Positions 8,103 through 16,445 are shown, counted from the first letter of the stretch. The stretch is 64,000 nucleotides of DNA from VRUE01 sp963697915 (GCA_963697915.1 OY969103.1:1736001-1800000), one strand, 5' to 3'. Notes: a model not told the origin generated them from the letters alone. Numbers and translations are program-made.

Positions 8103-8537
8103 GTAAGCGAAATCTGGCTGGCTGGCCAGATTGGAGCAAGGGAGCCCAGAAAGAGCCCAGAAATGAATCGGCCGCCATCGCTGGCGGCCGATTCAAAGCG
8201 GTCCCTCAGGACGGGCAGGGGTACGTCTTCAGGGACCAGTCTGTATTCGATGGGCTCAGACGGCGGGAGGCGCCATGATGCGGCAATCGCCTGAACCCTA
8301 TGACCGAGGGTCCTGATGGGGACTAGGTCCTCATCTCTCTCCCCGGTGCGAGCGAGTATGCGCGGGGCTATCCGGATTGTCTAGCCGACCGTTTTAGGGG
8401 TACCGATAATTTAGTAGGGACGGTTTACCAAGTATTTGGGGTTCGCCCGGTACGTTTACCCATCTGTACGGTCACTGAAAACCATCATGTACAGGGGGGC
8501 TACGTGGCTGGGCAGCCAGCCGAAAACACGCCGGTAC
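8103..8537. other. Non-coding or decayed 435-bp spacer with lower GC toward the right
   Basis: No convincing gene is present. The left half has a near-perfect direct repeat (GAGCCCAGAAA twice, about 8141-8162) and then a perfect inverted repeat. The right part (about 8380-8500) is markedly AT-richer, with short motifs such as CGGTACGTTTACC and TGTACGG. A short frame after the direct repeat reads like the tail of an integrase-type protein but has no supporting full-length gene. It could be a decayed insertion. Confidence 0.4.
8164..8195. repeat. Perfect 13-bp inverted repeat downstream of the ThDP enzyme gene
   Basis: TGAATCGGCCGCC (8164-8176) and its exact complement (8183-8195) flank a six-base loop. 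There is no T-tract on either side, so it may be a bidirectional transcription barrier or an element end rather than a standard terminator. Confidence 0.6.
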
Positions 8538-9446
8538 TCACTCCTCTTCGGCGGTTGCGAGGGCGGTCCCGTAGAGGATGTCGTGCTCGGAGACGGTGAT
8601 CCGGTCGAGCTCGAAGGCCCGCATCGCCTCGATCAGGATCACGCTGCCGGCGATGATCGTCGGGGCGCGGTCGGGGTGAAGGCCGGGGATCGCCGCCCGC
8701 TCGCCGAGCGGTGTCGAGGCGAAGCGCGAGAGCAGGTGCTGGATCGTCGCCAGCGAGAGGACGTGCCCGTGGACCCGCGCCGGGTCGTAGGGCTCGAGCT
8801 CCTGCTCGACCGCGGCGAGCGAGGTCGGCGTCCCGGCGACGGCGATGCCAGCCGTGGCCCGTGCCGCCCCCTGGTCCTCGAGCGCCCCCTCGATCAGCCC
8901 GCGCAGGTCGTCGGCGAGCGCCTCCAGCTCGACCACGGTCGGCGGGTCGCCGGAGATGTGGCGCTCGGTGTGGCGGACGACGCCGGCCTGCAGCGAGGTG
9001 TGGAAGGCGATCTGCTTGCCGCTGCCGACGACCATCTCGGTCGAGCCGCCGCCGATGTCGATGACCAGGGTCGGCTCGGTGGGGGGCTGTTCGACGGTGG
9101 CGCCGCGGTAGGTGAGGCGCGCCTCCTCGGTGCCGTCGAGGACGCGGGCCGAGATCGCGAAGCGCTCGCGCAGCTCGGCGACGAAGGCGTCGCCGTTGGA
9201 GGCGTCGCGCACGGCGCTGGTGGCGATCGCGGCGACTCGCTCGACGTTCGCCTCGCCGCAGATCGCGGCGTAATCGGCGACCGCCGCGCAGGCCGCCTCG
9301 ATGGCCTCGTCGGACAGCTGCCCGGAGAGGTCGACGCCGCGCCCGAGCCGCGTCACCCGGCTCTGCCGCTCGACCACCTGGACGCCGCCGTCTATCTCGG
9401 CGATCAGCAACCGCGTCGAGTTGCTGCCGACGTCGATCACCGCCAC
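8538..9446 (-). CDS. Ppx/GppA family phosphatase (exopolyphosphatase / guanosine pentaphosphate phosphatase)
   Basis: About 302 residues with the acetate/sugar kinase-Hsp70-actin (ASKHA) fold: VAVIDVGSNSTRLLIAE (phosphate-1), AAIATSAVRDASNG, VIDIGGGSTEMVVG (phosphate-2 loop) and IAVAGTPTSLAAVE (adenosine loop). These enzymes hydrolyse inorganic polyphosphate or pppGpp. Length is that of the short, two-domain form without the HD C-terminal domain. The start is set at the GTG at 9446, which has AGAGGA nearby; the frame is open to 9527 but that extension lacks family similarity. It diverges from the tRNA-fMet gene. Confidence 0.87.
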   Translation of the reverse strand: MAVIDVGSNSTRLLIAEIDGGVQVVERQSRVTRLGRGVDLSGQLSDEAIEAACAAVADYAAICGEANVERVAAIATSAVRDASNGDAFVAELRERFAISARVLDGTEEARLTYRGATVEQPPTEPTLVIDIGGGSTEMVVGSGKQIAFHTSLQAGVVRHTERHISGDPPTVVELEALADDLRGLIEGALEDQGAARATAGIAVAGTPTSLAAVEQELEPYDPARVHGHVLSLATIQHLLSRFASTPLGERAAIPGLHPDRAPTIIAGSVILIEAMRAFELDRITVSEHDILYGTALATAEEE

Positions 9447-9584
9447 CCGTTGAGGATCCTCTGCCAACTTGGCCGGGCACTTTAGAGAGCGCGCCAGCCC
9501 GACCCCGGCCCCCGCGCACCCCCTCATGCGCTGCCCCGGCCCCGTGACCCCACCCAGCTCCCGTTGCTAGCATGGGCAGACCGC

Positions 9585-9872
<288 letters not shown>

Positions 9873-9971
9873 CGAAGAACCAGCTTCGATGCGAGAGGGA
9901 CGGTACCCGTCTCAGCTTCGATTGACGCCGCCAGGCGGCGGTTCTAGGTGCCCTCACCGAAAGGGGGGCAC

Positions 9972-10370
9972 ATGGCCCGATCAGCAATCAAGCTCACCCG
10001 CGACCAGCGGGAGGCGATCTACCAGGCGGTTCGCACTCACCTGGTCGGTCTGAGCGATGTCTTCAACCTGTTGGAGCGACAGGAAGACGTTCCTGCCGCT
10101 GAAAAGCTGGCGAGAGAGTTCGCCGACGACTTCCGGCTGCTGGAAGACCTCGGCTGGCATGAGGACGGGAGCAGCGGCCAGGTCGAGTTGACCATGCCGC
10201 ACCCCGAGCTCTCGGCGCTGATGAAGCGCATTCGCGAGGAAACCGAGGGCGGGTTCCACGACGCAGTCAGGGAACGCGACTCGGTCGCCCCCATCGAGCG
10301 CCTGGTCGCGACGATGCGGGCCTGCGAAGCCGTCCTCGTCTACACCGATGCCGAGCAGGTCGCGGCCTGA
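9972..10370 (+). CDS. Island protein A: hypothetical, paralogue of the next gene
   Basis: About 132 residues from the ATG at 9972, which follows AAGGGGGG; an upstream in-frame start at 9948 is less likely. It is predicted all-helical and acidic. The core block EFADDFRLLEDLGW and the later LTMPHPEL are shared with the next gene, showing a tandem duplication. Family and function are unknown to me. It is the first gene of an overlapping three-gene operon: its TGA overlaps the next ATG (TGATG). The island location and the 2H-phosphoesterase partner suggest a defence, toxin-antitoxin or RNA-related role, but nothing in the sequence proves it. Confidence 0.8.
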   Translation: MARSAIKLTRDQREAIYQAVRTHLVGLSDVFNLLERQEDVPAAEKLAREFADDFRLLEDLGWHEDGSSGQVELTMPHPELSALMKRIREETEGGFHDAVRERDSVAPIERLVATMRACEAVLVYTDAEQVAA

Positions 10371-10780
10371 TGGCCCGCCGCGACGAGGTGACGATCGACC
10401 GCGAGGAGCGCGACGGCCTCTACGAGCTGGTCCGCAACCACCTCGGCAGCATCGAGGACTTCTGGGTGGCGCTGGAGCGGACCAAGAACTTCGCCGCCGT
10501 CGAGCGAATGGGAAAGGAGTTCGCCGAAGACTTCCGGCTGCTGGAAGACATGGGCTGGAGCGAGTACGAGGCGCGCGAGACCTACGTGCTGACCATGCCG
10601 GCGCCCGAGCTGCGAAAGCTCCTCTTGCGCCTGCGGGACGAAGCGGCCCAGGTCCTGATCGAGCATGGCGAGGAGGCTGAGTCGAAGCGAAGGGATGCCG
10701 AGACCGCCCGGCGCTTTCAGATCGGCCATCAGACCTGCGAAAAGTTGTCCGGCAACCTCGACTCTCCGCGCCGCAAATGA
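10370..10780 (+). CDS. Island protein B: hypothetical, paralogue of the preceding gene
   Basis: A protein of 136 residues sharing with its neighbour the layout D/R-rich helix, VRNHL, LER, EFAEDFRLLEDMGW, then LTMPAPELRKLL. It carries an extra C-terminal tail of about 25 residues with one Cys (HQTCEKLSG). Its start overlaps the previous stop and its own stop overlaps the next start as ATGA, so the three products are probably made together. The duplication with divergence suggests a hetero-oligomer or two related partners. Function unknown. Confidence 0.8.
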   Translation: MARRDEVTIDREERDGLYELVRNHLGSIEDFWVALERTKNFAAVERMGKEFAEDFRLLEDMGWSEYEARETYVLTMPAPELRKLLLRLRDEAAQVLIEHGEEAESKRRDAETARRFQIGHQTCEKLSGNLDSPRRK

Positions 10781-11424
10781 CGGGCGGTAACGGAGGTGCC
10801 AATCCAGGACGCGGCAGGGTGCGGCTGCTCGTCACCCTCGATCTGCCCGAGAGGGTGCGCCGCGAGGCCGAGGCGTGGCAGCAGGAGGCGCTGACCGACC
10901 CCGCGCTGCGTCCCAATACCGGGCTGCGCATAGTCCTGATGTTCCTCGGCCACCGTCCCCAGCGGGAGGTTGGCCGCTATCTGGAGGCGATCCGGGAGCT
11001 GTGCGCGTCAGCTCCCGCGCCCTTGGTCGAGCTGGGCGATGTCGTCGCGAAGGGGCCGACGCCGGAGCTTCCCCGAGTGTTTGCCTTGCCGGCGAAATCG
11101 CCGGAGGCGGAAGTCCTTCAGATCGGATTGCGCTCCGTCTTCACCAACCAGGGGCTCTACATCTACGAACCCAGGGAGCGAACGTTCTGGCCGCACCTGA
11201 CCGTCGCCAGGGTGCGGACCGCCGATCACAAGTTGCGCCGGCCCGAGGTGGTCCGCAACCCCCCGGACCGTCCGATCCCGGCGGGTCTGCGCGGTCCCTT
11301 CGAGGGGCTGCGCGTCGGTCTATATCGGTCCGAAATGCGACCGGAGGGAGCGCGCTACTCGCTGATGGGCAAGGCCGATCTTCCGGGGTCGACCTACGCG
11401 ACTCTCCATCAAGGGGAACGATGA
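10777..11424 (+). CDS. 2H-phosphoesterase (LigT/ThpR RNA 2',3'-cyclic phosphodiesterase-like), first motif degenerate
   Basis: A protein of 215 residues with the layout of bacterial ThpR/LigT: RLLVTLDLPERVRREAEAW at the start, then the first motif position, a middle domain and a second motif in TFWPHLTVARVR. Active 2H enzymes carry two HxT motifs and act on 2',3'-cyclic phosphate or 2'-5' linked RNA ends. Here the second HLT is intact, but the first reads LRIVLMFLG, with Arg and Val where His and Thr are expected. It may have lost or altered catalysis, or act as a sensor. It is the third gene of the island operon, overlapping the previous stop as ATGA. Confidence 0.72.
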   Translation: MTGGNGGANPGRGRVRLLVTLDLPERVRREAEAWQQEALTDPALRPNTGLRIVLMFLGHRPQREVGRYLEAIRELCASAPAPLVELGDVVAKGPTPELPRVFALPAKSPEAEVLQIGLRSVFTNQGLYIYEPRERTFWPHLTVARVRTADHKLRRPEVVRNPPDRPIPAGLRGPFEGLRVGLYRSEMRPEGARYSLMGKADLPGSTYATLHQGER

Positions 11425-11444
11425 ACCCGCAGCTCAGGCGTCAG

Positions 11445-12566
11445 TCAGCGGTCGTAGGGCTGGTTGAGCTCCGGGGGGTCGATGCGCTCCACGCCCCTCA
11501 GTCGTTTCCCGTAGAGACGTACAAGCGGACTGAGGACCGTAATCGGGTGCCGCCTGTCAACCGATTCGAGTGCTTCGCAGACGCCTCCAAACAGTCCATT
11601 GAGGCGAGCTGGGGGAGAGGAGTCGAGGTCAGCCAGCAACTGCGCGAGTGGCTGGACGGCGTCGATATGGACGGCGACGGAGTTACGAAGACCTCTTAGC
11701 CATCGGAGGTCTGCCGCACTGAGGCGTTGGAACTCTGCGCGGAGCTCCCCAGCCTCTCGGTAGCTGGTCGGAATCAGGTCGACCAAGGGGTCGAAGTAGT
11801 TCTCGGCTGCGCGGCCTTCTGGAACCTCGAAGACGAGCTCGACAACGTTTGCTGCCTCGATGATCGCTCCCCGCAGCGCCGCCCGTCCGAATGGCAATTG
11901 GCCGACGACGCACTGACTGATTTCGCCGTAACAGCTAAAGGCGTCGATCGTGTCGGCGACTTCGCGCAGGCGCTGCCCGACCTCGCCGCCTTGCAGTGGG
12001 CTCAGCGTCGCTGCGATCGTTTCGCCGAAGCTGCCCGAGGCGATCGAAAGTCCCTCTTTGGGCTGGAAGCCGGGCGCTTGAGCGAGCGCTTGTGCGGCCG
12101 GTGGGGGAAGCACCGGCGGGGTGATTGGCGCGCCGCCAGCGTGGGGCGCGAGCTTCGCATAGATCACGGCCATGTCATCGCAGAGAACCCCGATCAACGG
12201 TGCGTCGATCTCAGCCCACAGCTCGTTCGCGGCTCCCCAGGCGGCGATGCTGTCGCCGTCGTTGAGCGGTTGGCGGTGTGCGCTCAATCGGTCACGAAGC
12301 GGAGCGTAGGCGCCCCAATCGCGATCGGCGAGCTGGTTGAGGGCTGTCTTCGCTTTGTCGAGATCGGCGCGGTTGTGTTTGCCCGCCGGGATTGCGTTCC
12401 GCGTTTGTCGCGCCAGCGTCACGAACGAATCGAGAGCCACAAAGACGCCGCTGGCGGCAAACCGCTTGGCGGCCGGATCAGGAACGGCGTCCGCCAAGAC
12501 TGCCGCCGCTTGAGCTTGCTGGAGCAGGAAGCCGAGCTTTTGTGCCCCGTCAACGATCTTCGCCAT
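11445..12566 (-). CDS. Island protein with HEPN-like RNxxxxH motif, putative ribonuclease
   Basis: About 373 residues. The start is the ATG at 12566 with AGGTGG just upstream (a GTG at 12572 is also in frame). It is predicted mostly helical with a proline-rich break near the middle (ITPPVLPPPAAQ). The C-terminal half has WLRGLRNSVAVHIDA at about residue 295, matching the R-polar-x4-H motif of HEPN ribonucleases. A weaker RNAIPAGKHN lies near residue 60. HEPN proteins are common RNA-cleaving effectors in defence and toxin systems. The assignment rests on the motif and helical context only. It is convergent with the three-gene operon, 20 bp away. Confidence 0.5.
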   Translation of the reverse strand: MAKIVDGAQKLGFLLQQAQAAAVLADAVPDPAAKRFAASGVFVALDSFVTLARQTRNAIPAGKHNRADLDKAKTALNQLADRDWGAYAPLRDRLSAHRQPLNDGDSIAAWGAANELWAEIDAPLIGVLCDDMAVIYAKLAPHAGGAPITPPVLPPPAAQALAQAPGFQPKEGLSIASGSFGETIAATLSPLQGGEVGQRLREVADTIDAFSCYGEISQCVVGQLPFGRAALRGAIIEAANVVELVFEVPEGRAAENYFDPLVDLIPTSYREAGELRAEFQRLSAADLRWLRGLRNSVAVHIDAVQPLAQLLADLDSSPPARLNGLFGGVCEALESVDRRHPITVLSPLVRLYGKRLRGVERIDPPELNQPYDR

Positions 12567-12624
12567 CGCCACCTAAAGGTAAGCCGAGCGGCCGAATTCC
12601 AGAGGCTTGGCCTTGCCGAACTGA

Positions 12625-12798
12625 ATGACTGGGGAGAGCGTGGTCTTCTCCGAGGAGCAGCGCGACACCATGCTCCTGAACCCGGCGCTGTCGGCGTCGC
12701 TGCTCGGCCTCATCGCGGAGGACGCGCTGATCGGTCCCCGGACTGGCAAGCTCGGTGTCAAGCGGCGCAAGGAGGAGGCTCCCGACCAGGCGGCGTAG
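12625..12798 (+). CDS. Small hypothetical ORF of 57 residues in the island
   Basis: An ATG immediately follows an in-frame TGA, and the frame ends at TAG 12796-12798. The product has a hydrophobic middle (NPALSASLLGLIAEDALIG) and a basic, lysine- and arginine-rich end (KLGVKRRKEEAPDQAA). It could be a small gene or the tail of a decayed larger one. I do not recognise it. Confidence 0.35.
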   Translation: MTGESVVFSEEQRDTMLLNPALSASLLGLIAEDALIGPRTGKLGVKRRKEEAPDQAA

Positions 12799-12849
12799 TC
12801 CGAGCCGGGGCCGGACACTCGCGCCACCGCGCCGCTCGAAGGTGCGGGA

Positions 12850-13004
12850 CGTTCCGATTCGCCTCCATCGGTAGTCGGCTGGGGCAACAAATGGGGCAAC
12901 AAGCCCCACAGATCCCAGCCGATCCCAGCCGATCTCGATCTCGCGAAAACCGCTCTAGAGCGCGCCCCACAGTGCCCAGCCGAGTCAGCGGGGCGCGCTC
13001 ATAA
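12850..13004 (+). pseudogene. Integrase-like C-terminal tail abutting the right attachment repeat
   Basis: An open tail on the plus strand contains GQQMGQQAPQIPADPSRSR and runs into the repeated tRNA fragment. The same block, GQEMGQGAPRIPAD, occurs at 59340-59390, again directly before a tRNA-fMet fragment. The repeated location and sequence mark both as the end of the same family of recombinase-linked element. The catalytic part is missing. Confidence 0.5.
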
Positions 13005-13044
13005 CCCGAAGGTCGCAGGTTCGAATCCTGCCCCCGCTATAGGA
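12997..13044 (+). repeat. Right attachment-site copy of tRNA-fMet 3' half
   Basis: Perfect 48-bp match to 9616-9663 without the 5' half of the tRNA, so it cannot form a functional tRNA. It marks the right junction of the island. Confidence 0.85.
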
Positions 13045-13045
13045 A

Positions 13046-13073
13046 AAGGCCCTGGAAACGGGGTCTTTTTTAT
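13046..13073 (+). terminator. Terminator-like hairpin beyond the right junction
   Basis: GGCCC, a loop of about seven bases, and GGGTC are followed by TTTTTT. In a simple integration this would be the original terminator of tRNA-fMet, displaced by the island. Confidence 0.55.
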
Positions 13074-13176
13074 GGGTCAGAGCAGAGAGTGGGGATCGGT
13101 ACGGGCCCCAATCGGGTACCAAATTTTGCTGCGCGCGGCTATTGGTCGCGGTTCCAGCCGGGTACGACGATTGAAC

Positions 13177-15360
13177 CTAGAGCAGCTCTGCGAGGCGTCG
13201 TGCGGCACGGGCGGCGCCGTCGACCTCGACATCTCGGTATTCGACCTCACGGCCGATCTCCTCGGCGATCGCCGCCGCGATCAGCTCCGGTGGGGAGTCG
13301 TCGAAGTCCATGCGACGACCGGCTCCGTAGCGTTCGAGTCGATGGCGGACGTGGAAGTTCTGCTCGAAGTGGTGGCGAAGCGGGAAGTAGAGGAACGGCC
13401 GCTTCTGCGCGGTCAGCTCCATCGCCGTCGTGAGACCGCCCTGGACGACAGCCAGGTCACAGGCCGCCAGGTGGCGGTAGAGGTTGTGTACGTAGGGGAC
13501 GACCTCGAGACCGGCATGCGGGGGAAGAGAGGCGGGGTCAATTCGCGGCCCCGCGACAACGATCATGCGCAGGTCGGGAATCCTCTCCTTGGCCGCGGGG
13601 AAGGAGGCGATCACTCGTCGCAGCAGGTCGGCCCCGACGCCCGAGCCGCCGACGGTGACGATGCAGACCCGCTCGTCGTCGCCGTAGCCCAGCTCGGCAC
13701 GCAGCCTGGTGCGATCGCCGAGGTCGGCGGGGTCGAACCCGGTCACGTAGCCGGTGAAGTCGAAGTGGCGCTCGGTCCAGTCGCGGATCGCCGGCAGCTG
13801 CGGTCCGAGTCGTTCCGGGACGATGTCGTCGGGGTTGCCCACGAACAACGCCATGTCCCGAACCTCGGGGTGCTCGGCGACGTGGTCGACCATGTCGGCG
13901 TTGTAATCGGCGGTCAGGAAGCCTTCGCGCTCATTCCTTTCGTCCATCGGCAGAAAGCCGACGAAGTCGGTCAGCCACGCGAACGGGACCCGCTTCTCAC
14001 CTGGGTTCTCGTGCAGGTAGTAATCGAGCTCCCAGGCCTCGTCTCCGATCCAAAGGTCGTAGCGCTCGTCGCGCACGACGTCGTGGAAGAGCATGAAGTT
14101 GGCGGCGAGGATCTCGTCCATGCGGCGTAGCGCGTGGAAGCAGTGCAGGTCGTGCTCGGCGGACTCCGACTCGATGTGCCGGGACTCGTTGGCCAGATGG
14201 GCACTGGCGGGATGGATGTGCTCCCCCTCCGCTTCCAGCACCCTGGTAACGGGGTCCTGGGCGAGCCAGTCGATCTGCAGGTCGGGATTGAGGCGGCGCA
14301 TCTCACGGGCGATCGCGATGTCGCGCTGCGCGTGGCCCAGTCCGATGGGCGAGGAGATGTAGAGGGCCCGCGGACGCCCGTCAGGGCGGTAGACATTGTC
14401 GTCGCGGCGCTTGCGCTTGCGCCCGAATGCCTCTTCGGAGAAGTCACGCAGCGCCAGGTTGACCCGGACCGGCTTGCGCCCGTGCGGGAAGTGGCCGGCG
14501 CCTCTGACCACCTCGAGCTCGGCGCCGGCGAGCCGGGCCAGGGCCCGACCGTCGCGCAGGGGAGTGATCTTGTCCTGGTCGCCGTGGATTACGAGCACCG
14601 GGCATTGGACTCCTCGCGCAAGCTCGCGAAGCGTGCGGCGACGACTGTGAACCGGCCCTTCGGCCGTGGCGATCAGCGTCTCGGGGTCGGTGTCCAGGGC
14701 CCATCCCACCCCGTCCTCGATGCCCTTGGTCGAGTGCGGCTCGGGGAGACACCGCGAGATGAACCAGTTCGCGAACTCCGGATAGTCCTGGCGCCAATGG
14801 TTCGCGTTCATCCGCCCCCACCAGCGGTAGGCCGGCATCGGGCTCCGAAACATCGACTGGGCCCACTGGCGGGCCAGGACCGACCACTGCGACGGCATGT
14901 ACGGGAACATCGGGCCGATGAAGGCGGCCCCCACCACACGCTCGGGGGCGAGCCGCGCCATCTCCAGCTGGAATTGGGCGCCGCGCGACCAGCTCGCCAT
15001 GACCGCGCGCTCGGTGCCGGTCGCGTCCATCACGGCGAGGCAGTCATAGGCGAACTCGGCGGGCCCATAGCGGTGCGGGTCACGGCACCGCGCCGAACGT
15101 CCGTTGCCGAGCCCATCCATCGTCAGCACGCGGAAGTGGCGCGCGAAGTAGGGGATCTGCATCTTCCAGAAGCGAGAGTGGACGAGCGACCAGGTCGGGA
15201 GCAGGAAAAGGGTCTCCTCCCCCTCGCCGTAGACCTCGTAGAAGATCTGCATCCCGTCGCGCTCTACAAACCCCTCGCTGTCGGGATAGCGAGCCCGGCT
15301 CTGCTCGCCTTCACGGCCAGCCGACTCCGCGCTCGGTGCGATTGGGGCGCTCGTACTCAC
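13177..15360 (-). CDS. Alpha/beta-hydrolase fused to a GT-B glycosyltransferase
   Basis: A protein of 727 residues with two domains. Residues about 30-310 form an alpha/beta hydrolase: the nucleophile elbow is ASWSRGAQ (about 125), the acid is in VIHGDQDKITP (about 260) and the His in GAGHFPHGR (about 290). Residues about 330-727 resemble MurG/UDP-glycosyltransferase GT-B enzymes: SSPIGLGHAQRDIAIA at the start, VTVGGSGVGADLL opening the C-terminal half and the donor-binding VVQGGLTTAMEL near 650. A sugar-transfer and ester-cleaving bifunctional enzyme on a lipid or natural product is plausible. Its GTG overlaps the stop of the upstream TetR gene as GTGA, so the two are coupled and it is probably that repressor's target. 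Confidence 0.8.
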   Translation of the reverse strand: MSTSAPIAPSAESAGREGEQSRARYPDSEGFVERDGMQIFYEVYGEGEETLFLLPTWSLVHSRFWKMQIPYFARHFRVLTMDGLGNGRSARCRDPHRYGPAEFAYDCLAVMDATGTERAVMASWSRGAQFQLEMARLAPERVVGAAFIGPMFPYMPSQWSVLARQWAQSMFRSPMPAYRWWGRMNANHWRQDYPEFANWFISRCLPEPHSTKGIEDGVGWALDTDPETLIATAEGPVHSRRRTLRELARGVQCPVLVIHGDQDKITPLRDGRALARLAGAELEVVRGAGHFPHGRKPVRVNLALRDFSEEAFGRKRKRRDDNVYRPDGRPRALYISSPIGLGHAQRDIAIAREMRRLNPDLQIDWLAQDPVTRVLEAEGEHIHPASAHLANESRHIESESAEHDLHCFHALRRMDEILAANFMLFHDVVRDERYDLWIGDEAWELDYYLHENPGEKRVPFAWLTDFVGFLPMDERNEREGFLTADYNADMVDHVAEHPEVRDMALFVGNPDDIVPERLGPQLPAIRDWTERHFDFTGYVTGFDPADLGDRTRLRAELGYGDDERVCIVTVGGSGVGADLLRRVIASFPAAKERIPDLRMIVVAGPRIDPASLPPHAGLEVVPYVHNLYRHLAACDLAVVQGGLTTAMELTAQKRPFLYFPLRHHFEQNFHVRHRLERYGAGRRMDFDDSPPELIAAAIAEEIGREVEYRDVEVDGAARAARRLAELL

Positions 15361-15989
15361 TTCGTCCCCTTCTCAAGTGAAGTAAGCCAGGTGTCAATCG
15401 AGGCGAGCAACTCGGCGTGACCGCGATCGAAGCCGAGCAGGCGCTCGTACAGCAGGCCCTTGTTGAACTGCATCACCAACGCCGCCCAGGACTCTGCCGA
15501 GAAGCGGACGGGGTCGAGGCCGTACTCCTCGATTGCCCCGGCCAGCGCATCGCGAAGCAGCGAGCGCCATTTCTCGCTGACACCGTTCAGCCGCTCGCGC
15601 AGCTCGGGCTTGTGCCAGGCGAGCGCCTCCAGCTCCGCCCAGACCTTCGGGTAACCCGACGCCAGGTCCTCCTCGATGTAGGCGACCGCAGTGCGCCACT
15701 TCTCGGCGAACGGCGCCTCCGTCGCGTACATCGCCCGCTGGCGCTCGAGGACACGGCCGGTGAATCGCTCCAGGGTCTGCAGCAGCAGCTCGTCGACCGA
15801 GCCGAAGTAGTAGTGAACGAGGCCGTGGTTCTGCCCGGCCTCCCGGGCCAGCTGCCGGGTCGAGATCCCCGCCGCTCCCTCCCTGACCAAGAGCCGCTCC
15901 GCGGCATCGAGGAACGCCGCGACGTTGACCTCTCTGATCGAACGGTCGCCCGCAACTCCGCTCTCTTCTGGGATAAGTTGGTTAGTCAT
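15357..15989 (-). CDS. TetR family transcriptional regulator
   Basis: About 210 residues from the ATG at 15989. The N-terminal HTH is clear: LDAAERLLVREGAAGISTRQ then AREAGQNHGLVHYYFGSVDE. The ligand-binding C-terminal domain is helical with tryptophans (WHKPELRERL, ESWAALVMQFNKGLLYERL). A longer reading to 16091 lacks similarity and crosses the operator, so I reject it. It is cotranscribed with and overlaps the hydrolase-glycosyltransferase gene. A palindrome over its own start codon suggests autorepression. Confidence 0.88.
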   Translation of the reverse strand: MTNQLIPEESGVAGDRSIREVNVAAFLDAAERLLVREGAAGISTRQLAREAGQNHGLVHYYFGSVDELLLQTLERFTGRVLERQRAMYATEAPFAEKWRTAVAYIEEDLASGYPKVWAELEALAWHKPELRERLNGVSEKWRSLLRDALAGAIEEYGLDPVRFSAESWAALVMQFNKGLLYERLLGFDRGHAELLASIDTWLTSLEKGTK

Positions 15990-15997
15990 TTGACTAA
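15982..15997. promoter_or_regulatory. Palindromic operator over the TetR start codon
   Basis: TTAGTCA and TGACTAA, exact complements separated by TT, cover the ATG of the TetR gene in an AT-richer patch. The likely ligand is the adjacent TetR protein. The inverted repeat is seen directly; the binding is inferred. Confidence 0.65.
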
Positions 15998-16129
15998 GGC
16001 GACTATCTAAACATCCAGCGCCATCGCTTGTCAAGGTCCAGGTTGTCCCCCTTAGGGCGCCGGGTCGCGCCAGCCTCCCCGAAGGGCCCATCGGGAAGGT
16101 GATTGACGATCGCGAGGCTGCCGAACCCT

Positions 16130-16432
16130 CTAGGAGGAAGCTGCCTCAGACTGGGGATCGGGTCGGATGACCACGGTGTCGAGGACCTCGAGGATCTCGT
16201 CGGCAGGCATGCCGACCCGCTCGGCGTGAGCGCGGACGGCCTCGTCGCCACTCGCCTGATAGATGCAAACGGTGCCGAGAGTGCCACCCGGCTCCCCGAT
16301 CACGTAGCTGCGAATCCAGCGGATGTCATCGGGGAAATCGCTCTCGGCGACCTGTTTCGAGCGCTCGGCGGCGGCCCCGAGCTCCTCCTCGCTCTGCCAA
16401 GCCTTCTCGCGACGGATCACGTAGGTGTTCAT
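16130..16432 (-). CDS. DUF4242 (SCO4226-like) protein
   Basis: About 100 residues from the ATG at 16432, which has GAGGAGGAGCAAG directly upstream. It contains the family pattern: TYVIRREKAWQSEEELGAAA near the start, WIRSYVIGEPGGTLGTVCIY in the middle and HAERVGMPADEI near the end. DUF4242 proteins are ferredoxin-like alpha/beta proteins; SCO4226 of Streptomyces binds nickel, but I cannot show that here. It is divergent from a TetR gene and shares the palindromic operator between them. Confidence 0.85.
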   Translation of the reverse strand: MNTYVIRREKAWQSEEELGAAAERSKQVAESDFPDDIRWIRSYVIGEPGGTLGTVCIYQASGDEAVRAHAERVGMPADEILEVLDTVVIRPDPQSEAASS

Positions 16433-16445
16433 CTTGCTCCTCCTC

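Noticed and set aside
13045..13176. Short GGTAC-containing repeats as an operator
   Set aside because: The elements are imperfect and not positioned at any start; nothing supports a site.
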